The notes: generated from the letters alone by a model not told the origin. DNA of 64,000 nt from Rhipicephalus microplus (GCF_043290135.1 NW_027464588.1:4517501-4581500); one strand, 5' to 3'; shown: positions 41,157 through 54,202, counted from the stretch's first letter. Made by a program: numbers and translations.

Positions 41157-44100
41157 AATGTTGTTGATGTCGATGTTGAGGGAGTCGCCACATTAGCGTT
41201 AATTGATACCGGGGCCGCCGTTTCTGTGATGGACGGCAAAATTTGTCGGAAACTGAAGAAAGTGACCACATCTCTCTGTGGCATGATGCTGTCCACGGCT
41301 AGCACGCAACGCATTCATCCCTCGGCTATGTGTACGGCGCGCGTCGTCATCTAAGACGTTTTGTACGTCGTACAGTTTTTTGTTCTGCCATCTTGCTTTC
41401 ATGACCTTATCCTCGGTTGGGATTTCTTATCAGGTCATGAAGCTGTCATCGATTGTTCCCGTGCCGAAGTGTCCCTTGTGCCAACATATGAATTTCCACC
41501 ACCCGACCGGTCTCCTCGGCTCTGCAAACTCATCGCTGACGACGACATCACCTTGCCCCCGGAAGCTTCGGTCCCTGTAAGCCTTTCATGTGTGGCTCAA
41601 CCTGACGCCACGGTGGTGTTTACGCCATCTCCTGTTTTTACTGAACGCAAGGGCATCGTTCTCCCATTTGCCGTTCTTACAATTGCATCTGGTTTAACCG
41701 TAATGCTAGTTACCAATCACTGCAACTACCCCATCAGCTTACTTCGTGGTGAAACGTTGCGATATGTGCTACCTGTCGACCATATCGATGATATTATTCT
41801 TCCCGACGAAACGCCATGTCACATTGCCGCAATACCTCATGCTTCTGAGACATCAAGTTTGTCAGCCTTCGACAATGCTATTGACGCAGACCTTCCCCTC
41901 TCGCATCGCCGCCAACTTGTTGCTCTCCTTAACAAGTTTCGCTCTTCTTTCGACTTTCAAGAACCTGCTTTGGGCTGCACCACGACTATCACTCATACTA
42001 TCGACACCGGCTCACATTTGCCTCTGCGACAGCGTCCTTACCGCGTTTCCGCCGAAGAGCGCCGCGTCATTACGGAGCAAGTAGACGACATGCTTAAACG
42101 TGGAGTGATACAGCCTTCTCAAAGCGCTTGGTCATCACCTGTCGTTCTGGTAAAGAAAAAAGATGGCACCGTTCGATTTTGCGTGGACCATCGCCGCTTA
42201 AACAAGATTACGAAGAAAGATGTCTACCCGCTACCACGAATAGACGATGCTCTTGACTGTTTACAAGGCGCCGAGTACTTTACATCCTTGAATCTGCGTT
42301 CTGGGTATTGGCAGGTGCCAATGGCTGAATGTGATTGCCCTAAAACAGCCTTTGTAACGCCAGATGACCTATATGAGTTCAAAGTGATGCCGTTTGGGCT
42401 CTGCAACGCGCCTGCCACATTTGAGCGCATGATCGATACCATCTTGCGTGCCCATAAGTGGAAAACTTGCTTGTGTTACCTGGACGACATCGTAGTCTTT
42501 TCGTCTGATTTCCCGACACATCTTGATCGCCTCCACGAGATTTTGACGTGTCTAACTTCTGCGGGCCTACAACTTCACTTTAAAAAGTGCCACTTCGCAG
42601 CACGAAAACTAACCATCTTAGGACATGTCACCACAAGAGACGGTGTTCTTCCGGTCCCGATAAGCTTCGGGCTGTCGCTGACTTCCCGTTGCCCACATCA
42701 CTGAAAGCCCTAAAAAGTTTCGTCGGTCTCTGCTCCTACTTTCGTCGCTTCGTGCCCAACTTCGCGTCCATCATCGCACCTCTAACAAGTCTGCTCTCCA
42801 ACAGCAAAGGTATATCTGCATGGTCACCTGCATGTGACGACGCATTTCGCCAGCTGCGCCGCCTGCTGACCTAACCACCCATTCTTCGTCACTACGACCC
42901 CGCTGCTGCCACACAAATTCACACCGATGCAAGTGGCATCGGTCTTGGTGCAGTTTTGGCACAACGGAAAGGCACCCAAGCCGAATACGTAGTCGCCTAT
43001 GCAAGTCGCGCTCTCAAGAAGGCTGAATTGAATTACTCCGTGACAGAGAAGGAGTGTTTGGCCATAATCTGGGCCTTGACGAAGTTTCGCCCGTACCTTT
43101 ACGGCCACCCTTTCGACGTGGTCACAGACCACCACGCTATATGTTGGCTGTCCACACTGAAAGACCCGTCCGGACGCCTGGGACGTTGGGCACTTCGATT
43201 GCAAGAATACGACATCCGTGTAGTATATCGTTCCGGTCGCAAGCATGCAGTTGCCGATGCACTTTCGCGATCGTCTTTAACCCCAGATGTGGCTTCTCTG
43301 TCACCACTTTTTACCACCTTGTCACCAATAGACACCACTGACATGCTTTCGGAGCAGCGTAAAGATCCATACCTTGCATTGTTACTCGACTACCTTACCG
43401 ATCCCTCTGCTGTCCCTTCCACGAGAGCGCTACACCGACAAGCAGCCCACTTTTCCGTGCGAGACAGCATTCTGTACCGCCGCAACTACATGCCTGGTGG
43501 TCGGAAGTGGCTCCTTGCTGTCCCAACTCATATGCGCTCTGACATCTGCATGAATTTCCATGCAGACCCTCAAAGTGATCACGCAGGTGTCCTGAAAACC
43601 TACGAAAGGCTGCGCCAACGATATTACTGGCGAGGAATGTATCGCTTTGTGCAGAAATACGTTCAGTCTTGCACCACTTGCCAACAGAACAAGACACCTC
43701 CGCGTCACCTTACTGGCATGTTACAGCCGCTCCATGCCCGGCTCGCCCATTCGACGACATGGGTATCGATCTATTAGATCTATGGCCCCCTCCCATATAG
43801 TCGCCCTGGAAACCGGTGGATTATTGTCGGCGTCGATCATCTGACACGCTACGCTGAGACTGCAGCTCTACCAGCAGCGACCGCCCGCGAAGTTGCACTG
43901 TTCATTCTCCGCAGCTTCATTCTCCGCCATGGGGCTCCACGGGAATTATTCAGATATAGGGGTCGAGTGTTCCTGTCGGAGGTCATCCAAGCTATTCTCG
44001 CTGAATGCAACATCATCCACCGGAAATCTACCGCATACCATCCACAGACGAATGGTCTCACTGACTGGTTCAACCACACACTTGGCGACATGCTGAGGAT

Positions 44101-44632
44101 GTACACCTCCTCCGACCACACTAACTGGGACGCTGTCTTGCCTTTTGTTACCTTCGCTTACAACACCGCGACGCAAGCGACTACCGGTTTTTCCCCGTTC
44201 TTTCTGTTGTACGGCCGCGAACCATCCCACCCACTCGACACCGTACTCCCGTACCGCCCTGATGTATCGGAGTGCTCCCCGCTTTCGGAAGTCGCCAGAT
44301 ACGCTGAAGACTGCCGTCAGTTGGCTCGGTCTATGACAAGTGAGGCTCAAGGTCTACAAAAAACCCGACATGATGACGCTCATCACATAGCGCCTACGTT
44401 TCGTACTGGCTCCCTCTTGTGGCTTTGGGTGCCCCCGCACGTTCCTGGCCTGTCTTCTAAACTTCTGGCCCGGTACCATGGTCCATACCGTGTCATTGAC
44501 GCAACCTCTCCAGTGAATTACATCGTTGAGCCCCTAACACAATCGCCAGATTTGCGCCGTCGAGGACGTGAGACCGTACATGTCGACCGTCTCAAGCCCT
44601 ACTACGACCCCCTCATTGTGCCTACTCCCTGA
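41157..44632 (+). pseudogene. pol (protease-RT-RNase H-integrase) of gypsy copy 2, broken
   Basis: Frame lies -1 relative to the gag end. Protease: LIDTGAAVS with DTGA at 41205-41216; TAA at 41352-41354. RT: 42030-42640 with RFCVDHRRLNKIT, MPFGLCNAPATFERM and the catalytic YLDD at 42477-42488. One base is lost near 42650 (DGVLP|PDKLRAV) and TAA occurs at 42872-42874. RNase H: 42920-43270, IHTDASG, VTEKEC, VVTDHH and [10 protein letters not shown] all intact. Integrase: [12 protein letters not shown]...CTTC zinc site, then frame changes near 43735-43830. In the core the second catalytic Asp reads Tyr (FRYRGRV where copy 1 has SSDRGCA) and Glu reads Asp (TDWFNHT where copy 1 has AERFNRT), so integrase is dead. 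GPY/F module ARYHGPYRVID, end TGA 44630-44632. Confidence 0.93.
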
Positions 44633-44659
44633 GTCGCCAGGATGGCTACTCTTCAACCC

Positions 44660-44665
44660 GGGGGG
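44660..44665 (+). promoter_or_regulatory. Polypurine tract before the 3' LTR
   Basis: GGGGGG directly upstream of TAT|TGTAGTGG, the expected site of plus-strand priming. Confidence 0.7.
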
Positions 44666-44668
44666 TAT

Positions 44669-44832
44669 TGTAGTGGAGCATACGCACTAACGTGTATGCG
44701 CCTTCCAAAGAGAAGGAAAAACCCCGTGCTCTGATTGCACAAGAACCTGGGCCGCCTTTTTGCCAGACTTGTCGTACGGCCATTTTTCGTTGCGACATCG
44801 TTGCGACTTCTCCGGTTCAATAAACGTCATCA
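44669..44832 (+). repeat. 3' LTR, gypsy copy 2
   Basis: 164 bp, TGTAGTGG...TCATCA, five differences from the 5' LTR. AATAAA near 44819. The flank CAACGG follows. Confidence 0.96.
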
Positions 44833-44838
44833 CAACGG

Positions 44839-45103
44839 CTTCAAAATCCTATTACGCAAATGGCGTCAATTATTTAGAAGTCCGACGTGCACATTTAAAG
44901 AAAGGTTGTAATTTATATACCCACAAAAGTAATAGTAACCAGTAAAAAGGTTAAAAGCGGGTCTTTTAAGGTTATAGGGAAAGTCTTCAATACCTCTGTT
45001 TTGATGCATTCATGTCATATATCCACAAATATTATTGTTTACTTCAACGAGTCACTTGTCGCATCAATCGGAAACAGTGTCAATGTCAGAATTTGAAAAG
45101 TAG
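44839..45103. other. Short spacer, nothing recognised
   Basis: Sequence between the gypsy element and the 3' end of the minus-strand LINE. No supported feature. Confidence 0.5.
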
Positions 45104-45292
45104 AAGAGAGAGAGAGAGATGAATAGAGAGGAAAGGCGGAGAGGTTAACCAAGCTTGGCTCGGTTGACTACTATACTTGGGGTGGGGAAAAGGAGAATAA
45201 TAGAACGCAAAGAGATAGAAAAGAAGAGGAGTAAGGCAGAGAAGCATAAATAGTCAGCTCGACACTAAACAGCACGGTCTCGCACAGTTCTT

Positions 45293-48200
45293 TCACAAGT
45301 GGTTGCGTAGTCTGGTGGTCCTTAAAAAGTACAAGAGGGCTTTCGTGGCTTGCCGCGTATGGGAAGCCGTCGGCCAAGATCCCAGGATCTTCTTTTCTGT
45401 AAGCGGCCATGAATTCAGCTGACAGAGCTTGGCTTCCATAATACGTCGTTCGGTCTGGTATGCTGGGCAATGACATAGAATGTGCTCAAGCGTTTTCTCG
45501 CAGGCGCAGATGTTGCATACCGAAGTGCTCGCCATTCCAAGGAGACGAGAGTACGAATTCGTAAATGCCATGCCCAACCTCATGCGACACAGTAAAGTTT
45601 CAGCTCATGGTGGGAGCCCGGATAGCAAACGAAGTTGCAAGTTTGGGTCGATCGAATACAGGTGCGTGTTGGAGAAACCCTGTGTATTCCACTGTAGGAG
45701 AGATATACGGCGAGCAAGTGATTGTAGTAGCCTTGCAGCGTCCGTTCTCAAGAGTGGTATGGGCGTGCGCTGGTCTTGGTCATGAGCCGATCGAGCAGCT
45801 TCATCTGCGTGGTCATTGCCAACGATTCCGCAATGACTCGGCAACCACTGAAATACAATGTCGTGACCTTCCGTGAGTGCTTCGTGGTAGTCGTGCCTTA
45901 TCTGATATACTAATTTTTCATGTAACCCGTGCTGCATAATAAACCGTAGTGACTGTAAGGCTGACCTGGAGTCGCAAAAGATGGCCCATTGGTTAGGTTG
46001 CTGACGAAGAATGTATTTTACTGCACCTTGATGTGCTGCGAGCTCTGCTGCTGTCGATGTCGTGGTGTGAGAAAACTTGTACTGAAGCAACACACTTTCA
46101 GATGGAACAACCACTGCTCCTGTGGAGCTGTTGGAATTAGTGTAGCCATCAATGTAAACATGTATGCGGTCAAAGTACCTTTCGTTCAACAGACGCAAAG
46201 TCAATTGCTTCAGGGTTAGCGTTGACATGCGTGCCTTCTTAAAGATTCCAGGAACTGATAAGCGCACGTCAGGTTGACGAAGACTCCATGGCGCAGTTGC
46301 TGCATGCGTCGCAAGTTTGAAGCCAGGCGGTAGTATGTCCTGATGTTTTGTCACGATACCGCAGTACGAAGAATGGGGCCTCCGAGCTGTCAAACACGCT
46401 AAATGATGTGACGGTAGCCGTGATAAATGCCGAATGTGCGCTCTCAGCGTCTCGACAATGATGTGTGTTGTGACCGGTTGTTCATGTGCAATAACAATGG
46501 TTGACACTGTCGAAGAGCATCTTGGAAGGTTAAGGCATGTCCGAAGTGCTTGGGCTTGTACGCTTTGCAATGGACAGATGTTAGTCTTGCACGTGTTGGA
46601 CAGGACAGGAAGGCTATACCGGAGAGTTCCGAGAAAGAGGGCTGTGTAAAGCTGCAACATGGAGTGCACGGATGGGCCCCATGATTTTCCGGCGATGAAC
46701 TTGAATGCATTCTCAATGCCAATGAGCTTTTTCTTCAGGTATGAGACATGCGCGCTCCAGGATAGGTCACGATGTACGACGATACCTAAGAATCTATGAG
46801 TTCTCTTATATGGTATTGATCTGCAATCGATGCACGAGTAGAAAGACATCGGTTTGCGTGTAGACGCCACCGCTGCACATTTTTTTGTGGCGATAGTCAA
46901 ACCTTGCTGGCGAAGGAATGTCAATGTCATTGTTGCCACTTTCTGTATTCTTGCGCGCACTTGAGGCCGTGTTACGCCGGACGCCCAAATGCAGATATCG
47001 TCAGCGTAGAGACATATATAAGCCGTCTGTGGCAGCATTTCGGTGAGCCCCACGAGAACCAGGTTGAAAAGAGTTGGAATCAAAACACCGCCTTGTGGCA
47101 CCACACGACTTGTGAAATACTTATTCGTAGACCCGTCTTCAGTTAAAACGAACATGGATCTCTTTGTGAGGTAGCTTCTTACCCATTGAAGGACACGACT
47201 TCCAAGTTCAGCTGCTTCAAGAGCATTGAGACCAGCCTCGTGGGTTACGTTGTCATAGGCACCCTTCAAGTGTAAGAACACAGCTACCGACAGCCGCTTC
47301 TGAGCTTTCTGATGCTGAACAGAGGTCACTAAGTCAATAACGCTATCAACTGAGGACCGACCTCGTCAAAAACCAGCCATAGCATCAGAATAGATGTTAT
47401 AATGTACCAGGTACCATTCCATGCGTGTAAGCAGCATCCTCTCCATGACCTTGCCAACGCAGCTTGCTAGTGCTATAGGCCGGTATGATGCCAAATCGAA
47501 TGGAGATTTTCCGGGCTTCAGCAAAGGCACCAGGCGACTACACTTCCACTCATCAGACACCATTCCATCATGCCAAGACTTTGAAAATTTCCAGGAGACA
47601 GCGCTTTGCTTTCGGGCCTAGGTGACATATGGCAGTATAGGTCACTCCATCCGGACCTGGGGACGATGAGCGTCTGCATGTGTTCAATGTCGCATGAAGT
47701 TCTTCCATGGTGAATGCAACCTCCATTTGCTGATTTCGTGCGACTGGAACATCCTGTGGCAATAGATCGATCGGTATAGAGATGTAGCCGGCGATCTTTG
47801 CACAAAAATCCCCAGAAGCATCAAGCTGTGAGCGACGTTGATGTAGCGCCAGAGCGGCGAAGGGATGACGCTGTTGCGAATGCGAGTGAATACCCCGAAC
47901 AGTCCTTCTTAAGGGAGACAAGAGCTTTCGAGGGTCTAGCGAGTCACAAAAATTCTTCCACCGTTGTTCATGAAGTTTGTGCATTCGACGCTGGATTTTT
48001 TTCAGAATGCGTCTGGATTCTCTGAGGTCAGAGATAGATTTTGTGCGTCTGTATTGCCTTTCGGCACGTCGGCGGACCACTCGAAGTTGTTCCACCTCTT
48101 GGTCGAGTGCCGTGCGTCTTGATTCTTTTGAAAATGTCTTCGTGGAAGTCTTCATTGCACAACTAATCACTTCTTCAATGGATTCCAGCACTTCGTGCAT

Positions 48201-48960
48201 GCACTTGCTCCCCACTGATATCGAAACTCTTCCCAGTCAATAAGTCTTCAATGTCTAGGGGAAGGAGAATCGTCCAGACCTCTGACTGTCACGTACGTGG
48301 GGATATTGTCGGTGCCATGTGTTTCAATAGCTGTGAACCATTGGACTTTCGTGACAATGCTATGCGACACTAATGTCAAGTTCAGGCAACTGCTAAAAGT
48401 TACTCCTCGGAGATCAATAGGGCTGCCGTCGTTCAGCACCTGAAGCCCGTGCTCTGATGCGAGATCAACTAGGTTCGTGCCTTTTAGATTTGTCCTGATG
48501 CTTCCCCACAATGGATGATGGGCGTTGAAGTCACCCATCAATATCCAAGGTGCGGGAGTCGTTGCAAATATACCATTTATTATCTGTTTATCTAGTCGAA
48601 GTGACGGCGCTATATATGCGCCTACCAGCGTAAACGACAACTTCTTCTTTTTAAAATATAGACACACGTAGTGATTTCCATTGTGAGACTCTACTCTTTG
48701 GAGAACGTGAGTTCTTTACGGATGTACACAGCAACTTGACTTCGCTCAATGCACGATGAAGAAACGACCGATTCATAGCCCGACAGTTGAGGTATTTTTG
48801 AAAAATGCGGTTCACAATTGATGATGATGGGAAACCTATTTTCGAAAATGAATTGTCTGAACTCAGGTATTCTTGACTGTAGACCTCTTGCGTTCCACTG
48901 AATTATGGAAGCACGCTTGACGTTTTCTCGGAAAGGCTGATGTAGTCTATGGTGCGCCAT
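45293..48960 (-). pseudogene. LINE family 2 ORF2 (EN-RT-RNase H), broken
   Basis: ATG at 48960, five bases past the ORF1 stop. Endonuclease: IIQWNARGLQSR, NCEPHF and GDFNAHHPLWGS. RT: ASYRPIALASCVGKVMERML, FLHLKGAYDNVTH (relatives have FLDLKGAYD, so the catalytic motif A Asp is His) and CLYADDICIWA. RNase H: VYIDGYTN, STAAELAAH, FCDSRSAL and LPSHCGIVGNDHADEAA, all four acidic residues kept. Terminal motif CNICACEKTLEHILCHC. Frame changes near 48690, 48230 and 47570; in-frame TGA at 47363-47365 and 45605-45607. The final stop is TGA at 45293-45295. Inactive by the motif A change alone. Confidence 0.9.
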
Positions 48961-48964
48961 CTTG

Positions 48965-50338
48965 TTACTGAAGTCCGGCAAGAACTGGTTCCAGTGTGTC
49001 CAAGATTTGCAGCACGCATTGAGCGGCAGGGATCTGTAGACTATCCAATAGAGCGCGAATAACACTCATGAACGGCCTCAATACAGAAAAAACTTGTGCC
49101 TCTTGGGTGGACAGACTGCCTGCTGGGGGCATATTCGTTGTTGACTGTCGATATTGTGGTTCCGTAGACACGTGTACCCGCGGTAAAGTGGGCCAGTTAG
49201 AGCCGCTAGTTTTCTGTAGCGCCACAGTGTCTTCCGGCACCTCTGGACGTACCCCACCTGGTGGCGGTGGCGGGGGAGGTCTCTGTGGTCGTGGCAGCGG
49301 TGGTGGTGGTGGTGGCGGTGTAAGTGAAGGCACCTTCAGCACAGGACTGCTTTTTCTTTTCTTCGAGCACCGCCGTCGACGGGAATGCCGTCGTTGAACA
49401 ACCGTTACCGCTTCCTTTCGTGAGGATCCGTCTTTAACCATTTGTCTCAGAATGCTCCTCTCTTTTTTCAGTACTGGGCAGTCTTTAGACGAGGTCTCGT
49501 GGTTCCTGTTGCAGTTGCTGCATTTTAGGAGAGTTGCTTGGCAAGCCTCTGCTTTGTGGCGTCCGGCACAACGTGGGCATGCTTGCTTGTTGTTGCACAC
49601 AGCACTAACATGACCCAGTTTTAGACAGTTGTGGCACTGTAGTGGTCTTGGGATGTATGGTCGGACAACGTGACGCAAATGACCAACCTTTACATGTGAT
49701 GTGATGCAATCACCTCTGAAGGTCACCTTGATGCAACGGGATTTGCTAAGCCGGCATACTTGCAATATGTCCGTTGCCCCAGTACCTGGCTTTATCAGAA
49801 CAGGAAGGTCTGCGTTCGGTATGGAAACATCAACGTCATAAATGACGCCCGTGGTCATGTCACTATCCTGCGGAATGTAAGTTCTGAGATAGATGCCTCC
49901 AAGCTCCGTGACAGTTCACAGGGTATGTAGAGCAGCCAGGTGCTCAACGTCTGTGGCCAACATATTCTTCCGTGGGTTGAGTCTAATATCCTTTATCTCA
50001 TTAGGCACGACAGCTTCGAGACGCGCTGATATCACTTGCCTGTTCATGTTTTTCAGGTTGATCGAAGAGTCGACAGGAACAAAAAGTATGGTATGGCGTT
50101 CAGAACTCCACGCCGCCCTCACCGTAGAGACGCTAGCTGGCGAAGACGCGCCGACCATACTCCTTTTAGCTTTGCGCTTCACTGCAGGGATGAAATCGTC
50201 GTCGCTGTCTTCACTACTCGCTGTGTCCAGTTCGGTGCTGTCACTGGTGCTGTCGTTCTCCCGGCTGTTGCGCTTCCTTGAGGTTGACGTCAAACGTGAC
50301 GCCAAGTCCGGATTGCGTACGGTGGGGTGTGGATCCAT
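48965..50338 (-). pseudogene. LINE family 2 ORF1 (CCHC Gag-like), one nonsense codon
   Basis: ATG at 50338-50336 (MDPHPTVRNPDLASRLTSTS) opens one frame to TAA at 48967-48965, broken only by TGA at 49918-49916. The N-terminal part is acidic/serine-rich (about residues 20-55). The middle has an RNA-recognition-like region (HTILFVPVDSSINLKNMNRQ). Knuckles: CHNCLKLGHVSAVC, CPRCAGRHKAEAC and CSNCNRNHETSSKDC (about 49470-49650). A proline run follows (PPPPPPPLPRP near 49270-49310). Role in relatives: element RNP formation. Confidence 0.88.
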
Positions 50339-50340
50339 CG

Positions 50341-51371
50341 CTGCCCGCAGGATAGCAATGATCCTCGGATAAATAGTAAATTCACAAAAAAACACCAAAC
50401 AAAATAGGCAGCGTTTGGCAGAAATACACTTCGTCGTCGTCCCTGAAAAGTAGTAACCTCATGAGGGTTATATAGTCAGGATAATGCACGCAATTATCAG
50501 CGAAAAACTTATTGGTAGATATAATACCAAGAAATAAATCGTTGTATGAATAAGGAAAAGTAATATGGTCAATACAGAACTTACACGTCAACTCTAACGT
50601 AACAGTGATTGTTTTAATGTCATTAATATGACTGTTTCAACGCTCTGTAGACTGTTGATGACAAAGAAGTGAATGCAGTTTAGAAAATAAAGATCTATAC
50701 TGAGCTTGCTTCCTTTCAAAAGTAAAAGAGTGTGCGAAACAGTGTCGAAGGCTTAAGCGTAATCTGAAAAAATATGGTAAAAGGGAAGATGGAAGTTTGC
50801 GATCAAAAACGCGTAAACGGGTTGTTTTGAGCCGACCTTTCCACAAGCAAACTTGTCTTCCTGAAGACTAGAACAGAACTGATTGCTTTAGTACTAGTGT
50901 CTCTACTGTTCATACCATGACGAATATACCTGACGGAAATACGTCAGCAGATCCTTTGTGGACCCCGGCATAAGACACTTTCATAATAAAAATAAAAACG
51001 CCAGCCATGCATGCGCAGAATGCCCCGCACAGTCAGAGCAAAAACTTGAACAGGGGCCTTTAGCATATGTTAAACACTGTTTGGGTAATTATTACAAGCT
51101 CTGCAGAGATCCCACTACGCCATGAATCATCGTAAAATTATAGTGGTAAGAAAGCACTCAATATGCCATCCTTCGTCATGTTTCGGAGAAGCATGGTACC
51201 CGCTTACGCATGAAGATTTTGTAATAGGTTGGAGCATTTGATGAAACTCATCACGCAATTCGCATTGTTTGACGCCACGTTATAACTTTTTTGCTCTGAA
51301 ATGCTTTATTACTCATAATAACACCATTCCTTTCCCGACGTCAAGCCTGCCTAACGTTAGTTTACGACTGA
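50341..51371. other. Intergenic / undefined LINE 5' region
   Basis: The first part may be 5' UTR of the minus-strand LINE. A minus frame at 50637-50846 has no recognisable domain. The rest is AT-rich without signals. Confidence 0.45.
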
Positions 51372-51379
51372 CTTTCAAG

Positions 51380-51662
51380 CATTGGCGTGGCTGTCTGGTA
51401 GACTACTAGGCTGCCATGCATGAAACTTGGCTTCGAGTCCCTTTATGTCATTGAAATTTGGCATTTAGTTTACTTTTTCTTATTTCGCGCGATAGTGGTG
51501 ACGGACACCGCTAGCGGCAACGGACAACTGCGGCGCTCGCAATCGTTGTGATGTCATAACGGCCTTCACTGTAAAAATTAAGATTTCAGCCGGAATCGAA
51601 CCCAAGCATTTTGCGTGGTAATCAGCTCTTCTACCATAAAGCCATGCGAGGTCATAAATCTG
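51380..51662. mobile_element. Short element with tRNA-like ends in inverted orientation
   Basis: Left end: GGCGTGGCTGTCTGGTAGAC with GGCTTCGAGTCC (51384-51441), a tRNA-like A-box/B-box arrangement on the plus strand. Right end, on the minus strand: GCATGGCTTTATGGTAGAAG with GGGTTCGATTCC (51648-51590), another tRNA-like unit pointing inward. The middle includes TTTCTTATTTCGCGCGATAG and GACGGACACCGCTAGCGGCA. CTTTCAAG occurs at 51372-51379 and 51663-51670 and could be an 8-bp target duplication, although the right copy is 13-14 bases past the end of the inverted match. Confidence 0.7.
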
Positions 51663-51670
51663 CTTTCAAG

Positions 51671-54189
51671 AAAGGCAACATGCAGACGAAAGCCAGTGCA
51701 ACTCCAAATGTCGTTGTCCTTGAGGATATTTGATGCTATAACTAAGCAATAAACACTACACGTGTAAATCTACGACGCAGGCGTGATGGCGATTTCATGT
51801 TACTCTTAGTTCCTTTGCTAACTTCACGTTCATAGCTGCTTAGTAACGATAAAATGCGCAAGCTTTCCTAACTGCTGCGGCTAGCACGCAAAAATGTCGC
51901 GAACGCCGTAAAGCACGCTTGAAAATAGTGAGTATGTTTGCTAACTTTATGCTAACTTTTACTGCTCTACAACCACAAGAGTGCGCTCACAAAAAGATTT
52001 CAACGGCCACAATTTGCTATTTTTAACAATCGCGCACATTAATCTCGCCCTTGCAAATTCATTTCCACCTCTTTGAATTTTGTACGAGCAACAAAACCAA
52101 AGTCCGTTCGTGCTTCTAGCACTTCGCTTCAATTGTGTTGAAGCCGCCTGGGCAAGGGACTGAGCGCTGAGCTATTCCGCTTAGCGAAATAGCTTCGCCA
52201 GATACGTAGATAAATTTGCATGTTTTTATGTTAGCGTTATGTAACAAAGATTGTGGCAAAGCATTCATTTTCTCATTTTGTGTCCTCACCTCTTGTGTCA
52301 ACAAAAATTTGCAATACATAGAAGAGGGTGCTCTACTCAATCAATTCCATCGTCACACTCATAGCGGTCATTCCGACATTCTGAGTTACGTTATTACCAG
52401 AAAAGTAATCCCACACATGTACAATGTGTCTCGAAAGAACACACACTTACAAAGTTCACCATCGATGATTGTTAAAGATATGAAGCATTTTCCAGCATTT
52501 CTTCCTCTACACCATGCCTAATACTAATGTGTTGATAAACGTAATTTTTACCATTACGCGATGAGCCACACTAAAACACACGTATTGCAAAGCTACCCAA
52601 AGATTAGTGGTCGTGGTCCATACTGCCGCTTGGCGCGCCGCTCTTAAATGCTATCAGCGTTGATTTGGAAGAGTAGCGCCATGCCAGGTGAAGATAATGA
52701 CCCGACCAGTAACGGCATTTTGGCTGCACTGAAGTCTCGTAGGTGATGTTTCTCTAGCCATTGCATAAAAACACAAAATCACGAAAGTTTCTGTTTGTGC
52801 CAGTCAAATTCACACTGTGATGGCATAAAGTCTTAGCAGTGTGCAACAACATGTGAAAATGACGTCATCAAGCCGCATATTCACGCCAACGAATGGCCCA
52901 ACTTCAATTCAGATGTTCAGCTCCCCATGTTTTACTATTGTGAACTATATCACTTTCGAGCTATGCTTAGTTTTTTTACTGAGATTGTATGGGTATGTGA
53001 GGCATTTTATTTTTTTTTTGCTGACTTTAACACACATAAAAACCAGGCATTTCAAACAAAAAAGATTTAAAATAAAAATTATTCAATGGAACTTCAAATA
53101 AAAATAAATATGAATTCAAGATTAAGTGTTATTGGGCAAATTGCTTGGAAGTGCACTTGAGTTGACTTGGAATAAGAATTTTCTGTAGGCACTCACCCAG
53201 TGCGTGCATCGAACGAGTTTACCATTTGCAAAAAAAAAACCATCTGCAACATTCTCATATAACGCTAGAAAGCTTTTTTGTGTATTTATCATTTCAAAAA
53301 TTAAATAATAAATGTTTGTTTTTTTACCTATACCACAGAATAAAAAATTTGCCGCCTGCTTATGAGGGATCCGCAGAATATTTTGGCGATTCAAAATAAG
53401 CACCAGCTTACGCAATACTTGTGATCACTGGGCTGAGTGATGTGAAAGAACTTGCTTATAGCTTAGTTTATTTGGTTACACATCTAAGTTATAGCATCAT
53501 TTCACGCGGAAATAAATACACTCTTCCACACTGCATTGGCCGTGCATGATGTACCCAAAGTAAACATGATTTACACTCTACTAATAATTGTACCCCATGC
53601 ACGCCAAATAACCAAGACACCTATAATAAATTTTAGCATACGCAATGCACAAGTTTTGTTATAGACTGGAAGAACTTCCTTCGCGGGACGACGTTCAAGA
53701 CAAATGCGTTATCAGCGTTTAACAAACGTAACTTCTGTACCGTACTGCACGTAACTTTAAATGAGTCGCAAATGGTTTCGAACCTCTCATTGTCTTTAAT
53801 AAATTGCACCAATGCTTTCGGCTTAGACGAAACCCCGTGACAATTGTCGTGCAATCAAGTTGACTGCTGGGTCCCGCCACTCAGTGATTAGGCATAATGC
53901 GTCTGGGTGGTAAACGATGGGGCGTGGCACGTTTCGTTACACTTCTTATTCACACTTACATTGTCCCGCGCATTGCGGACACCATTTCCCACAGAGCTGG
54001 TATCTTCAGGGTAGCTATTTGTCTTAGTTGGGGCAGCGGAAATTTTCGTTTTCATGTTAGGTTATATGGCGAAAGAATACGCCCGTCTGTGTCTTTAAAA
54101 TAAGTATGATTTGAACACAAAGCAGATGTCAGCGTGCTGCCACGGTGAACAGCAGAAGGCTACCAAAACTAAACATACCGTGAATGGAG
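51671..54189. other. AT-rich intergenic tract, no gene recognised
   Basis: Frames at 52216-52521, 52841-53101, 53122-53415 and 53633-53854 are short, AT-driven and lack motifs. No repeats recognised. Confidence 0.55.
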
Positions 54190-54202
54190 ATCGGGAAATG
54201 AG

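Larger units (their letters stand above)
39585..44832 (+). mobile_element. Complete Ty3/gypsy LTR retrotransposon, copy 2 (decayed)
   Basis: 5248 bp bounded by two 164-bp LTRs beginning TGTAGTGGAGC and ending in CA. AACGG lies immediately left of the 5' LTR (39580-39584) and at 44834-44838, one base after the right LTR, consistent with a 5-bp target duplication. Gag, protease, RT, RNase H and integrase follow in Ty3/gypsy order, and a polypurine GGGGGG (44660-44665) precedes the 3' LTR. No envelope-like third ORF is present. I could not identify a primer-binding site with confidence after the 5' LTR. All ORFs are broken. Confidence 0.96.
45104..50340 (-). mobile_element. Two-ORF LINE with RNase H, minus strand, a second family (decayed)
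   Basis: Reading from 50338 down: ORF1 with three CCHC-type knuckles, ORF2 with endonuclease, RT, RNase H and a terminal Cys/His motif, then a 3' UTR of about 190 bases ending in (TC)n (seen as GAGAGAGAGAGA at about 45104-45118). RT and RNase H sequences differ strongly from the LINE copies at 10 and 30 kb, so this is another family within the RNase H-bearing I/R1-like group. The 5' limit upstream of ORF1 is not defined. Confidence 0.88.
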
